64,000 bases of DNA from Arachnopeziza araneosa (taxonomy: Eukaryota > Ascomycota > Leotiomycetes > Helotiales > Arachnopezizaceae), in assembly GCA_003988855.1 (NCBI GenBank), contig QYAI01000140.1, positions 1 through 64,000 on the forward strand, read 5' to 3'. Positions 32,837 to 45,853 of this stretch are shown here, one piece after another (within the stretch, counting starts at the first letter, position 1; the number at the start of each line of letters is the position of its first letter). The translations under genes were made by a program, and so were the position numbers. The notes under the pieces were generated by a model. The model saw only the letters and a program-made list of their open reading frames with translations, did no database searches and was not told where the DNA came from.

Positions 32837-33815
32837 TCAAAGTATAGCCTCATCAGGCATATCCCTCCACCTCACCACAGTATGATCGTTCGCCCAAGTC
32901 AGCACCGCATCATAATCTTTACACTCATGTATCGAGCCCCATCCCGGTCCTGCATCCGATTTTCCTTCTAAGCTCGTATCCGCATTACACATGATGGCTT
33001 GTCTTAGCATATCAAAACAGTGAGTAGAATGATGCACTTTGTCCTGCTCAACCGTATCACCTCTCACCGCTGTCCCAAACGCCTCCACGAGATAAGACTT
33101 TTATTATCAGTCAACAAAACAAACAACTGACTCGGAATGGGGACATACAAGACAATGCAATTGGTGAAACACGGACATCATATACAGTGGCTCCTCTTTT
33201 CCATGGTCGTTGATGGAATACGGCTCGCCCAACCCATATGATTCTGAGTTATTGACTTGGACGTATCCTCGACCGACTAGAAGGAAGTGTCTGTTAGAGG
33301 GGTTTTAAAATTGAGGACGATGAGGGGAAGAGATGTTAGCCGCACAAGAACTCAATTCAATCCAGTTGTGTAATGTGTGCAACGTCTCCTTCCGGCTCGT
33401 GAACATGTCCTCATGAAGGTACCGTGGTTGCTCGACAAACTTGTACAGCCGCGAGGGAACTGGAATCATCAGTCAGTACAAGCTCCACAAATCATCCTCC
33501 CATCTCATCACCATCCTCTGTCTCAGGGACGGGAGCTTGCATACACTGCGGCACCGCCGTCTTCTTCATCTTGCCCCACCTCTCCGAGATGGCCATGTAC
33601 GGATTCGCAAACTGCGCCACGATCACCACGACCAGCAACACCTCGACGATGATCCGCGCGACGCGCCAGAAGCGTGCGCGGGGTGAAGCTACCTCCCGCC
33701 GGCCGTCGCGCTCGAATGGGAGGTCTGTGGTGGAGGAGGACGCCAGGAACGGCTGCTCGTCCTCGGCCGTGGGCGATGCGCGGTCAAAATCTTCTTCTTT
33801 GGAGGAGCGGCCCAT
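32837..33815 (-). CDS. UstYa-family (DUF3328) oxidase-like membrane protein
   Basis: Four exons (33815-33512, 33459-33352, 33276-33149, 33097-32837) give 266 residues with every phase preserved. Cytosolic N-terminus, then one transmembrane helix at about 52-72 (ARIIVEVLLVVVIVAQFA). The luminal domain carries both family signatures, HQLHC (175-179) and HSTHC (203-207). Both HxxHC motifs are required in UstYa-type proteins that oxidatively cyclise ribosomal peptides in ustiloxin-like pathways; other members serve different natural products. LHNWIELIGRGYVQV and the late HECKDYDAVLTWANDH also fit the family. No RiPP precursor with repeated Kex2-flanked cores was seen within 10 kb. The nearest enzyme genes, the GMC oxidoreductase and the P450 fragment, are 14-19 kb away, so a cluster is not supported. 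Confidence 0.88.
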
Positions 33816-34593
33816 CTTGCTGGCTCATGGTATGGTGTCCCGAGATATCTGGTGGAGGACGAGGAGGCGATAAAGAGAGAAGAGGACGCAGAAACGATCA
33901 GGAGAGGTTAGGGAATAAATGAGAGGAAAACTAGTAAATGCGGAGCCGCAGGCCGAGATGGAATGTGGCCATGTGAGGCCCGGTCTTGGTTACTCCGTTT
34001 TAGCCTGTATAGGGTTGATTAGATGGTGGCGTGGTGGGCAGGCTTGGGGCGTTTCGGCGCCGTGGATGCTCATGCCGATAAGCGAGCGACTTTCAGGGGT
34101 ACGATCCGGGGAGGACTATGGTATCACGTGATAGAATGCTCGAGCCTGTCATTCTGGGGATATTCAAGCTAGGAGGGGAAAGTCGAGGAATAAGAGTGAG
34201 TTTCTCTCTATATTTCTCGATCTCGAAAGGCTATCTGTTTGAACAGGTTTCTCAAAGACAGATCTAAGTCATGTGCGAGGTCACGGAAACGAGCTCCCGT
34301 TAAGAATACTTTGGGGCAGTAAGCGAGTCTCGATGTTCATGCTTAGTCGCTGTTTACTGCAGCTCGAGCGCCAAATCTCGCGCTGCTCTAACGCTCACAT
34401 CCCTAGTAGCCAAAATGGTAAAAGCCGCACAAGTCTAGCTTACGAGCGATTACGTCTATAGAGACAGACCTCGCTGAAGTCCTTGTCCTTGAAAAGTCAG
34501 TCCAGCATAGGTAGTTGGGCTTGCGCTCTTGTCGAATGCAAGAAATGGGCTCTTGCTAACAAAGGTCACATTTGCAAAAGTGTAGGGTGTAAT
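33816..34593. other. Intergenic; TCACGTGA upstream of the UstYa gene
   Basis: A perfect TCACGTGA within TATCACGTGATA lies at 34124-34131, about 310 bp upstream of the UstYa start. No gene seen. Confidence 0.5.
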
Positions 34594-35093
34594 TTATTTG
34601 AATCTCCGATTGTATTCTGGAGTTCCACACTGACAAATAACCATGGGAACCCACTCCTCGTCGGCCGAGCTTAAACTCCAGTGAAGAACTCCATACAACG
34701 ACGAGAAGTCGCCTCTGACATCCAAGCCATATCTGTAGGTCTGAAACGCGTATCCATTTACTTCACAGTGCAGTTAGCAAACAGTCTAACATTATCTAGC
34801 TAATAGTAGATCTTACCTGACAACACTAGAGCCACCACCTGAGTTAGTATACTGCCAGCAGTCACTAGAATTTAGAACATGATATTGACTTACATCGAAC
34901 TATAGTAGACGTGTCAGCATACTCTTACTCAACAGAGGTGTCAATACTAGGAGAAACTTACAGTGCAAGCGTCCACAGACGAACAACCACAGATCGAGCA
35001 GTCAAATCGGGTTTCCAAGTTGGCAACAGCTGGTGCTGGGCTCGCTATGGCAACTGCGGCCAAGAGAGTAAGAAGGGTAATGGTGAACTTCAT
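34594..35093 (-). CDS. Small secreted cysteine-containing protein
   Basis: ATG at 35093 opens a signal peptide, KFTITLLTLLAAVAIASPAP. The mature N-terminus FDCSICGCSSVDACT is cysteine-dense. The proposed exons are 35093-34962, 34851-34817 and 34732-34594, with an optional 6-nt exon (34899-34894, FD) inside the first intron. All combinations keep the frame. The C-terminal exon reads GLDVRGDFSSLYGVLHWSLS and ends VICQCGTPEYNRRFK. Total about 101-103 residues with six cysteines. The size, signal peptide and cysteine content fit a small secreted protein, possibly effector-like; no named family is recognised. The exon 3 acceptor (GCTGGCAG) was chosen because the alternative TTCTAG nine bases earlier breaks the frame. 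Confidence 0.65.
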
Positions 35094-37529
35094 GTTGACT
35101 GAGTTGCTAATTGTATAGTGTTGGATTGTAGGTAGGAATCTGTGGATTGCTGTGTGATGAAGATTTCTAAGAGGGTGTATGTCTACTTAAATACTTTCGA
35201 ACATTGATCCATTTATCAGCCACAGAAATCCGAATCCACCCCCTTGCATAGATGGTTATATTGTTCAGGAAAGAATAATAAGCATACTACACTCGGTCAA
35301 GTAGTCGGAACCATTTGTCGCCGATTTAGCGCTGAGTCAACCCCTCCAATAAACAGGCATTTAACGTAAAGAGAGGGGAGGAACAAGGTCGCAGAAAGGA
35401 ATTCTTTTCCCACTATGTCTACGAGAAAATTGGGGGCTGATAGATCCGCCGACACTGTTACCGGGAAAACAAAAGTGGAGCGCAGAAACTATGTAATCAT
35501 CTGCTGAGCGCATGGGCAAACTAGAACAAAACTTTTTCTTCGGTTTACGCTGTTTTCATACCGAGTGATTATTATACACGTGGTAAACATTTGGAGATCA
35601 AGAAAAGAGGCATGGAGGGATTTTGATAGTTGGGGCGATCAGTTGATCAAGTTAGCTGATCGATCGGCCGCTTTACGACTAGCTCTTACATTACGGCTGT
35701 GGCTGACGTGGTACCCTTTGAGTGGTCGAATAGGGCTGGGAAATTCGAAAAGCGAATCTAACAAAAGTGGGGATGAGGCGAGGAATGTAAGCATCTTACA
35801 CTCTCGGTGGAGCTTAATCATAATTAGAGATCTGTAGTGGATATGTTACGTAGATATATAAGATGTTCCGATTCGGGCTAGAAGGCTTGAAATAGGCTAC
35901 ATGGGATTGTGGTCTGCGCTTTTATTCTTCCTGCTAGATAGATGATTAGTGTAGTGCTGCTGCTAATCGTTTTTCATATATTATCGTGGCTGGCTGCCGT
36001 CCTCAATATCGTTGTCGTTGCCCACAGAATTCTGCTCTTCCTCTCATCCTGACACTGTTTGTCTTCTCATTCAAAATATCGGGATAAGAGGATGCGGGGA
36101 AAGAGGAAACAGAGAACCAGCCAATGCTAGAGAAAACTGCCCACAGGGGTCCCAAGTCCATACAAACAAGCTTTAATTGGTTGCTTTGCGCGCGAGAGTA
36201 TACTGTTAAATACATGCTCAGGCTGACTGTGCTATATGTGTACGTTGCTCGTCTCTTGACGAGATTCTTCCGAGGAATCCTTACCAATTGATGATGCATC
36301 CAACAAAGCCCCGCACGAAACAGAATCTCATGTGTAGGAAGCTGCTCCAAAGTGAGATTGAAGCTCCTGTCTAGATACACCACTATTGAATTGCGACAAA
36401 GTCTTTGCGGGTTTGCCATGCATTAAGATGCTTCAAAATTTCACTCTCAGTATCCCATTCTAAACACTAGTTTCCTCAGGACTACAACAGACTGCCCATC
36501 TATTGTCCACATACAGATTCAAAGTGCTCTCGAAGTCTGAAATTTATAATCGGGGAGGTTTTGTTCGAATCACACGCTCGTTCGGTGCATATAAGACGCA
36601 CTATGCACTTGGACAGGGAGACTTTGGTAAAACTCACTAAGCTCTAAATCAAGAGGATGAATCGCTTACAGCCGAGCGCTACGAGACAGATATCGTTTCC
36701 TTGCCGCGCTTGTCCAAAATACGAAATGTCCTGTAGCGACCACTTCTTTCCTTGGTGGAAATATCTGAAATAATAATTGGCGTACATAACCCAATATTTG
36801 GGAAGAATTCTTTCAAATGAAGCATCTTAACTCCAATAATCGGTAATTTTGAAGTAGAAGACTATGATAGCATTTGAATTTGGGAGTAGTTTTTATTTAA
36901 CTGGTTATTCATACTTGGCTCATTGCTAGTAAATCTTTTATGTTTTCCATGGTCTTCTCGAGTTAAAAAGTCGTATGAGCTGACAAAAGTGGCTTCCCAT
37001 TTTGTGTGCGCATCGCAGGGCTCTACACCCTCTCACCCGGCTTTGATGTGAATTGCCAGTTTAGATCTTCAATTATCGAGTCAAGCTCTCTATTCGGTTT
37101 TATTTTTGCTTATTTGTTCATCTGCAGGGCAGCGAACAGTGTTACACAGCATGAGTTAAGCCTAGCCCCGCCCGACTTTGGGCCAGCCGTGGCCGGTATT
37201 TCAGGGGGTTTTGTCAGCAGAGTGCCGAAAACTAATCAAATACTCCTTAAACCTAGCCACTGTCACATTGGTAATCCGTAGAGAGAGTTTCGATTCGAGG
37301 AACAAGCCGCGTGGTAATCTAATACCTGAAATTGTCTGCTAAGAATCAGGGCATTTTAAGAAGATATTCCCCTGCTTGACACCCTATCATGGAAATTGAA
37401 GTTCTAGAAGAAGAGAGATCTCTGTATTTGAAACGTTTTCTTCAAGATTAAGGTTGTAAATTTAAACAGAGCTCGTATTTATTATGTTATCTGTTATTCC
37501 TCTCCCCCAATGACTAAACTCAAGCAGAG
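35094..37529. other. 2.4-kb gene-poor stretch
   Basis: No convincing gene on either strand. A 138-codon leftward frame at 36003-36419 has no start context, splice partner or recognised motif. Possibly old repeat DNA. Confidence 0.4.
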
Positions 37530-39541
37530 CTAATCTAGCGGAACTTCTTTCGAACGTACTACTCTTTTCTCGTCATAATCACTCTCCTGCTGGGCTGGAC
37601 TATCAGTGTCGCGCGATATATTTTCAAGAATAGCAGCCTTCTTCGCATTCTTCTGATCGCGCCAGAGAAGGACTTGAATCAAGGCAGTCCAAACGACTAG
37701 AAGAAAATGTTAGGATTGCCCTTAGAACAGATAAAATATACCAGGGACTTACTTAGGAGAACTTGTAGAACGATGGAATAAGTGTAACCCTTCAAAGCGG
37801 CTGGGAATTGCGTTGTCTTCCATACGAAGTTGGGGGCCTAAGATGAATTAGTTAATGAATATTTGAAGAATGATACGGTAAACTTACAACTGCCTGTACG
37901 ACGTACGCTAGATCATTTCCCATGGCTACAAGTAAAGCTCGCTTCTCTGTGTCATCTGAACAGATCTCATTGATCCAACTTAAGATGAGTGGACCAGCAC
38001 CTCCCTAAGAAATAGAATCAGTACACCTCCTCACGAATTTCCTGTGAGGAATAGACTTACCCCGATTTGGCTGAACCAGTACACAAGCTTACGACTCTCG
38101 ATATGACCGTATAATGACATTTCTCGGAAGAGAATACTGAAGATGAGCTGCATAACAAAATATTTTAGTTGGAGCTCTGAAGCAAGAGTCATGATTTCGA
38201 AGAGCACCTACCGTAAGGACTGCGCCAAAGTAAACGAATGGCCACCGGATCCCGCGGAAAATGTCCGAAGCCCATCCCCAGACGAGAGCCATGACGATAA
38301 AGATGCCAGATGTAACGAGCGGCACTAAGTAAATTAGCTTGAACAAAATCAAGAAGCTCAAATATATGAGACTTACAGTTATTGATCTGCGGTATTGTGA
38401 AGTGTGTGCCAGGAACAGGATAAGGCTTCTTGTTGAAACTTTTCAACCAATAACCCATAGCCGGTTGAGGTGAACCATTATTCCAGATGATGTAGAGCAT
38501 AGGAAGCACCCAAAAATGCCAACTTGACACAATCCTCTTGAATTTGGCCCAACTCCAAGGTTCTGTGCCATGACGTCCAATAGCTTTCATTCGAGAGATA
38601 GAAAGCTCATGTTCCTCTTGTGATATCCACCATGTCTTGACTCCGCTCTGTGGCAGATTGGGGAAGAATAGGTAGCCAGCTGCCGCTAATGGAAGTGTGA
38701 TGATACCATCGATGATAAAAAGCCATCTCCAGCCTGCAAGACCATTAACACCGTTCAAGTTGGTGTAGGCTGCTGCTTGTAGGAAACCACTGAAGAGTTG
38801 TCCGATGGATCCTGCAAGCCAGAAAATCATGGCGCGCTTGCCGAGTTCCTGGGGTGTGTACCAGGATCCGAGGAGATAATGAATACCCGGGTAAAATCCA
38901 GATCTATAAGAGGGAGACGTTAGATTCCGATTGGACGTGAAAGTTTAGCAAGGGACAAGCTTACTCGAAGAGACCAACAAGAAACCGCAGAGCATAAAGA
39001 GCACGGTATGACTTCACGGTCGATGTGCAGATAGTAGCAATTCCCCAGCCCACTTCAAGCTATCATTCCGATATCAGTAGTGTCACAAAGATAGGATTCG
39101 AAGGTACGAACAGTGGGAATAACCCATCGTGGAGACACGCGAGTCATGAGAAGATTTGATGGAATCTGTCCAATGACATAACCGACAGTATAGATTGAAA
39201 CGCTGGTAACGAGTTGATTGCCGTACATGGATAGGTCTTCTTCCATTCCGCTGAGGAATGCATTGTTGACATTCTGAAGATCGAGATTCTTGAGGAAGTA
39301 ACCAATCTGAGGGTTTATCAGTTTGCGCACTATTATCTTGAAGATGAGATAGAATTACTGAAGCAAATGTCAACACAAAAGCATCCAGTTTGAACAGTAA
39401 CCAACGCTGGTCTTTGGGAAGCTCAAAAGTATCCCAAACATAACCCTTCCACGACTTGAGAGGTTTCACCACCAGCTGTTCGGTTGAGCCGTTAGGCACT
39501 GCTTCAGCATCATAATTAGTATGATCCTCAGGGCGCCCCAT
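37530..39541 (-). CDS. MFS permease of the allantoate/pantothenate (Dal5/Liz1-like) group
   Basis: Start ATG 39541 (GRPEDHTNYDAEAVP); stop TAG at 37530. At least eight exons join in frame with GT-AG introns, for example near 39360-39308, 39112-39062, 38965-38903, 38384-38327, 38217-38155, 38065-38007 and 37893 onward. The product has the cytosolic start and first helix typical of the anion:cation symporter branch (KLDAFVLTFASIGYFLKNLD). Then come NAFLSGMEEDLSMYGNQL, YTVGYVIGQIPSNLLM, RALYALRFLVGLFESGFYPG, GWRWLFIIDGIITLPLAAAG and later helices around LVTSGIFIVMALVWGWASDI and GGAGPLILSWINEICSDD. About 12 membrane segments. Members carry vitamins, ureides or other organic anions at the plasma membrane; the substrate here cannot be told from sequence. 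Intact. Confidence 0.88.
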
Positions 39542-40935
39542 GTTGATTGATGATCCAGATTTCGATGCAGATGTGCAACGATGGCCTGCCATTGTGCAAC
39601 TGCACATGTATAAATACCGGTATCAAGGAGCCATGCACTCATTGCAACTAGCGATCACGTCACTCTATCAATCAGGCCATAGCTCCTATCTTACCGACGG
39701 AATGGGACCAGATTATGGGCATGCGGGCTATCAGAACTTGGATGGGACCAATGAAAACCCAGGTTAGACCTGGTCGTTGCTACGAGGCTGAATGGTGCAA
39801 TCTTGCCTCCGCAGTTATCAAACCCTAAATCGCTATTTCTGCGATGATCTCGACCGTCTTTTCGGCGGAAGGTGCAGCGGATTGTTTATCTGGCAGATAT
39901 AGTGTGGTGGCCATGTGTCTCGCTTTTCGGACCCCGAATTGAGAGTGGGGTTGACAGTGAGCTCCCAAGCTGACGGGCTCTAGAACTACCATGTCAGAGG
40001 TTTGATTATGCAGTTTTGTTCGGATGATTCTCTGTAATAGGGTGTGATGTGTATTACGCAATAGCTGCAATTATTACACCTTCTCTGATTCGCGAACCTT
40101 GTTAACTCCGCGATAACTCCAAGGTGAAAAATACCTGAGTTGAGGAAAAGAATTCACTAGAAATAGCTTCGAATATCACGTAAGATTTGACTTTTCGAGC
40201 TCCAAATTGACTGAAGTCTGCGGCTCCTAGCCGACAAGCTGAGGAAGAGGTTTGAGGTTAAGCGAGTAAGTCACGTGGAGGGAACCGTTGTGATAACCTG
40301 GAAGTTGGAACCTCGTCCTCGCGTCTTTCATAGGAGAATGCGAGAACATGGAGAAAAATGATGGAGATAAATTGAATAATGAAAGCTGGATCTCCAAAAT
40401 CAAAGAAAATTTACACAAGATTCAATAAACATAAGCAGCTCCAAGCAGCTAAATACCTCTCCTATCACGTGGATTTCCAATGAATCAAATAACACTAGAA
40501 CAGTAAAGGCCCGCAAGTGGATGGAATGACAATTGAACACATAGGTGTATTCCTCTTTCAGGATAGAAATGTTTCTGAGGTTAAGGGGTCATGAATGACT
40601 TATCACGTGATTCTGTCTCGTCGCCTACTTTCTCGCTCGAATAGTATGGACGACTTGGGATTACTGCAATACCAATCGCAGAAACTCGAGCTTTCAAGCA
40701 ACCGTCAAATCGATTGTCTTCAACGATGCATATCACTAAACTTATGTTGATGCCTTAGGCATGGTACAAGGCGGGGTTGATAAGCCTGCAAGAGATGTTA
40801 CCTTCTCTGCACCTGTTAAGCCTGAAAAAAATGCGTCCAATATTGACACTTCAATATTCTCCTGAATCTCTAGAGAATATTAAAGCCATGTGATTATATC
40901 ACCCACCTGCTTAATTTGCTGTACTAATCAAAGTA
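39542..40935. other. Intergenic; TCACGTGA at 40603
   Basis: No gene seen. Contains a perfect TCACGTGA at 40603-40610 and two half-matching CACGTG sites near 40272 and 40466. Confidence 0.45.
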
Positions 40936-42736
40936 GAATAATCGCTGTTCATGGTCTCGGAGCAAATCCTGTAACAACATGGCTAAAGGACGTGTAGCAG
41001 CCGAAAGGAAATCTCAAGACGGTCAGCTGGTTGGCTGACAAAGATATGCTACCATCAATCACGCCAAATGCTCAAATATGGACCTTTGAGTACGAGTCAG
41101 ATTGGCTAGGGAGCGCAGTGCCTCGGAAGCTCGGCGACATCTCAAAATTACTGATTCGTTGCATCCAGATCGAGCAACGAATCCCGAAAGATAGAAATTC
41201 TCCTTTCATTTTTGCAGCCCATAGCTTCGGAGGTATTATTGTTGCGGATATGCATGCCGGGACATTCATACAAGAGCATTGTCTATCAATTTCAGCATAC
41301 ATAGATATTTATAGCAGTGAAGAAGAACAAGCCGGCTTGCTTAGCGAAGAGATTATGACTTGGACAAGTCAATTTGACAGGAAACATGTTCCAAAATCCA
41401 TCATAGGAACTTTCCAAGTCTCCTCCAATCCAATCAAAGACGAGAGTCCTTTAGCCGCAGAGACATTGTCAGTTATAGGCCTATTAGACAAGCAGGACAT
41501 TCCAAAGGAATGCTTGCCATCTACTTGTACAAATCTCAGTGCTTGCATGGCTGAAAGTCTCCAAGCAATTGGGAATAACCACCTCAACTGCTTTAGCACT
41601 TATTTGTGAAGCATTTCCGAGTGCAACCTTTGTAAGATATGAAAACTGGGCTATTTGTGCTGGGTATCCCCCATTTATGCAAAGTTATTCGCTGTTGCTT
41701 AGAGATCAAAGACGTTTTGATGAGGCCGTAAAGGCCCATCTAGATACCATTAGAGTCAGCTCCAATGTCAATGGGCCCCGACATGCAGAGACACTGCAAG
41801 CTATGGACAGCTTAGCATCACATATGAAGATATGGGAGACTTGGATGAAGCTGTGTTGATTAAGCGAAAGGTTTTCGACTTCCGAAGAGCTATTTTTGGT
41901 CTTTCTCATCCGGACGTCTCTACTTATATGAGTGCTTTAATCGAGCTCTATGAGAGGTTGGAAGATTTGCTACAGCCCTTCCATTACAGATCGAACTTCT
42001 CGAGATTTACAAGGCAACCAAAGGCGAGCAGCATGAAGATACCATTAAGCAAACGGAATTCCTTGTTCGGATTTTGTTCAACATGGGCGATTTTGATACT
42101 TTCCTGGATTTGAGACAAAAGATATATGATATGTGTCTTGTTAAATATGGCGTCATGCATGAAGAGACATTGACAAAGTTACGCATGCTAGGCTTATCAT
42201 TCCTAGTCACCGAGGATTTTGACGGCGTTAGATCATCGTTCAATAAACTCATCGAGGCAAGAGCGACTATCTATGGCCCAGAAAGTCTTCAAGTCTTAGA
42301 TGGAATGGATGATCTTGGTTCGGCTTATCTTAGTTTGCACCGTTTCCACGATTCAGAAGCGATACAGACTAAAATCGTCAATATCAGACAATGGGTACTT
42401 GGGCCAGAGCACCTTGATACTCTCAAGGCAATGAGCATGCTTGCATTGGCAACTGACGGGGCAGGAAGACTTGAGGAACCAGAGAAATTGATGCGACAAG
42501 TCCTCGCCATCAGGCTTAGACTTCCAGGAGAGAAACACATATCTTCTGCTACGGCAATGTTCAATCTTGGTTTGATACTGGGTGAACAAAAAAAGTATGA
42601 TGAAGCAATCGTATGGCTTACTCGGGCGTCTGACATCAGAAGAGAGCTACTTGGTCCAGATGACGCGCAAACGCTTTCGGCTATAATGCAACTAGATTTG
42701 ATCCATGATGAGGCGAGAAATGAGGCTGAGAAATGA
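40936..42736 (+). pseudogene. Second NLR-like relic: hydrolase joined to TPR, NB-ARC missing
   Basis: It begins IIAVHGLGANPVTTWLKDV, the opening of fungal alpha/beta-hydrolase effector domains, but an in-frame TAG follows at about 40996. The frame then resumes with WLADKDMLPSITPNAQIWTF and the nucleophile elbow AAHSFGGIIVADM (41211-41250), stopping at 41609. Downstream pieces in changing frames (41640-41855, 41840-42000, 42074-42736) are kinesin-light-chain-like TPRs: SYSLLLRDQRRFDEAVKAHL, VLDGMDDLGSAYLSLHRFHD, HISSATAMFNLGLILGEQKK. No Walker A or NB-ARC motif lies between, so the central ATPase has been deleted. Same architecture as the broken NLR at 12.5-16.4 kb but a divergent sequence. 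Non-functional. Confidence 0.7.
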
Positions 42737-43651
42737 GGGGGCGATGAAGATGAAGAGCGCGCTGGTGAAGACGGCCAACCAGAGTCTCCGACTACTGCAA
42801 TCGCGAACGTGTAGTAATACTCATTTAGAATCCAGTAAAGGAAGTAATAACCGAGAGAAGTCATTGTGTCTGCTTGCTCTATTATTTTTAGCCTCATTAT
42901 TACGAGATTGTTACCCCTCAACCCCACACTTGCTCACCTTGGTTATGTTTCCATCGAGTTATAACCACTCGCACCCGAGCAAGAATAAATCCCCTTCACA
43001 TTCTTGTTGATGTGAGACAGTGGTCTGCAGTGTGGCAAAGTTAGTGCATGGCGCGAGGCTCGCAGGGAATGATGTGCTGCCACAAGGAGCCTAGACCATA
43101 GACCGTTACACTTCCCTATTTTTTGATCAAATTAGCGATGCGTAAAAACATCAACGCTCTTCAAGGGCCAGCTCCTTATCTTTCTTGCATTTCTCACGCT
43201 AAATCAAAATTCTTGCTCTAGAAAACCTCCACTTCTTACCTTAAGCTTCGGCGTCTCTGGCAGGAAATCAAAATACTTGTTTCCAGCTACTCTAGATCTA
43301 GAACTTCTCAAACGCATCGAAATTCATTCCCATCCTCTCGGTACGGCTAGGTCATAGGGAATGTTAACGGCGAGAGTTGCCATCACACAACCAATTCGAG
43401 ACCACAAACAGGCCCCACAATTGAAAGAATAAAAAGGTGACAAAAATAGGGATGTTTCTCGACATTGGGAGATTACGAGCGAATACTTCATACATGAAAA
43501 TCACGAATATGGAACTTTCGAATTATATGCCAAGATATTCTATTCAGGGAAAACGTTGCGCCAAAAATCAACCCTCGAACCACTTCCAATTCCGCCCCTC
43601 TTCTGTCAATATTTTACAAACCACCCTCGCGATAACTCTTCCTCTACCTCT
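42737..43651. other. Intergenic, no gene seen
   Basis: Nothing recognisable between the NLR relic and the convergent GFA gene. Confidence 0.45.
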
Positions 43652-44217
43652 CTAAGACATCGCTTCAACCTTCTTCACGTTGTCCAATCCCTGCAACCAA
43701 TTCACACGATCCTTAGTGAACAGCTCCAGCGTCGGTCTCAACTTCGTCTCCATGAGATTGAAGTCATCTACAGTACCGATACGAAGGATGCTCTGGTTTG
43801 GGAATGCGGTACCAATGCGATACATGAGGGTTCCACATGTGGAGCAGAAATGATTGGCCATGCTGTTACCGTGAACAGTGGTGGTTTTGTTCTGTTCGAA
43901 AACAGTCATGTTCTCACGGCCTCGAAGGTGCTTGAGATGGGAGTCGGCGATGACGAAGTTGGACGCGAACATTGATGCGGTGATTTTGTGGCAGTCGTAG
44001 CAGTTACAGACAAAACTGCCTTTGTAGCCTGGGCCAGAAGTTGGCTGATGGTGTTAGTGTGAGATTTGGCCATAGATCATTGAAAACTTACGAATGCTAG
44101 TTGCACAGCCCCACAGAAACATGTTGCGGTTGCTTCTTCATCATTGGAGTAGCCGTCACTGGCGAGACCGGCGAGAGGAATGAAAGGCTTGGTCTTGTCG
44201 GCGGTTTGGAGAGACAT
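43652..44217 (-). CDS. GFA/CENP-V family carbon-sulphur lyase-like zinc protein
   Basis: Two exons, 44217-44092 and 44044-43652, give 172 residues. The fold signature is clear: CFCGAVQLAF (C33, C35), then FVCNCYDCHKITAS (C55, C57, C60) and, further on, NHFCSTCGTLMYR. These cysteines form the two zinc sites of the Mss4-like GFA family, whose founding member acts on the glutathione-formaldehyde adduct; most fungal members have unknown substrates. The intron (ATTC/GTAAGT, CATCAG/CCA) preserves the frame. An upstream in-frame ATG at 44361 would add 48 residues rich in Ser, His and Gln, which could be a targeting peptide, but the conserved part starts near 44217. Cytosolic by default. Confidence 0.9.
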
Positions 44218-45853
44218 TGCTGTGTTTCTATTGATTGCGAAGGGTTGGAAAGCGATTGATGCTGAATGTGTTGATTGAGGAAGCAAGTGATTTGCGAGAT
44301 GCTGTAGTCTGTATTGTTGTTTGTTGAGTGAGGATGTTGTGTTGTGCAATTTTGAGGACATGATGGGGTCTTATATAGAAAATGAAGATATCTTGAGGTT
44401 TCATGGTTGATATACGGCCTCTTACGTTGTACTGCTTGAGCAAGAATAGACGTTTTCCTCTTTTGGAAAGCATTTCTACTTCAGGCTCTGCCAATGAGGT
44501 ATTTTCAAGTTGGCTCTTGAGGGGTGTCGCACAATCGTCATAGTAGAGATAAGATTGGCTAGATCTCAGAATGAAGCGGCCCCACTTACTCGAATCAGGC
44601 TATTTCCCGCACCTTGCTATCCCGGTAGATATTCGGAGAATCAATCAACAAATTCCCAAATAGGAAATGCTTTCTGCTTTGGGAAAATCAACTTTCCTGC
44701 TCCTCTTGATCAGCCTCTCGAGATTACGAAGCGGCCATTTTAGGAGACTTTCAGAATTAGGAAATGCTTTTTGTTTTGGGACTTTTCTTTATGCAACCAA
44801 TCGAAATAGTTAGATTGTTTACGAAAGGAACATTTTCAACCAAGGTCGATCAAATTATAAATCAAGTGGCTTCAACCAAGCCAGCTTTTGAGAATCAGGA
44901 ATCATCTTGACTTGAAATTACTCTTATTCTTGATTCGCCCTCTCTAAAGTTTATGCGATAAGCTAGTTCATCCCCCTTTCTATCTCGACTTGGAGAGATT
45001 CGATCTTTGAACGCTTTGAATGAGACATCAGCCGCCTGGCGGGTAAACTTTTCAAGTCTCCAGATCACGAGACTAGCCTCATCAGTCTCAGCAACATTTT
45101 TGGCCAAAACTCTTAACAGCAGACAAATAAATTAACTTATGTAAGATATTATTGACAGAAGCATAAATATGACAATGGCTGATTGGCCTTCGAAAACGTC
45201 TTAGGTATTTGGTCACGTAAATTCCGCGTGACTAATGAGGCTGGTATAGCTGGTGGTCGTACCAAGGTGGCTGCAGCCACGCCACTTCTCGTCGCAGAAA
45301 CTTTCACCTCGGTTCGCTTATCGCAGTATTTTTTGCATCCAAAATTTCACTTTTTAGTGAGGGCGCAACTGCGCGCGCAGATCAGCTTGACTGGAGTTAT
45401 TTGAGGCTCAAATGGCGGTGGCTAAGGCAATGCAGGAAATACATGACATTTGCTATACCCGAAGTTCCTCAGAATTCTTCCTCTTTTGTTCCAGTCATTG
45501 CCAAAATGTCATTTCATGCCAATCTCACGTCTAGGCCAGAAACATTCATTTCTCACTTGACGGGCGTACCGATTGATGAAGACTTGTTGATGCCTCCACT
45601 AATTTGCGATATCCCGTTCGAAGATTGGGATCATGCCCGAGCTCTGATAACAAAGTATCCTCCTTAAATCATCGTCTGGATCATTCGAGAGGTGTTGTGG
45701 GGTCAAGTCGTCCATACTGAGGTGGGGAGTATCTGGGCTAAATTTTTGACAGAACCCGGATTTACGCCGCTGCTTTCTGGATTAGGGAGTCTTCTTTCAG
45801 CGCCTTCTATTCACATTGGTTTAAGTCATGTCGCTGCCTCCCAAGCACCAACT
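44218..45853. other. Intergenic, no convincing gene
   Basis: Several frames of 70-90 codons (44510, 45183, 45401) lack start context, splice partners and motifs. Contains two copies of GGAAATGCTTT with flanking TTTGGGA (near 44662 and 44760), a small direct repeat. Confidence 0.4.

Noticed and set aside
36003..36419. 138-codon leftward frame
   Set aside because: No recognisable motif and no supporting signals; left uncalled.
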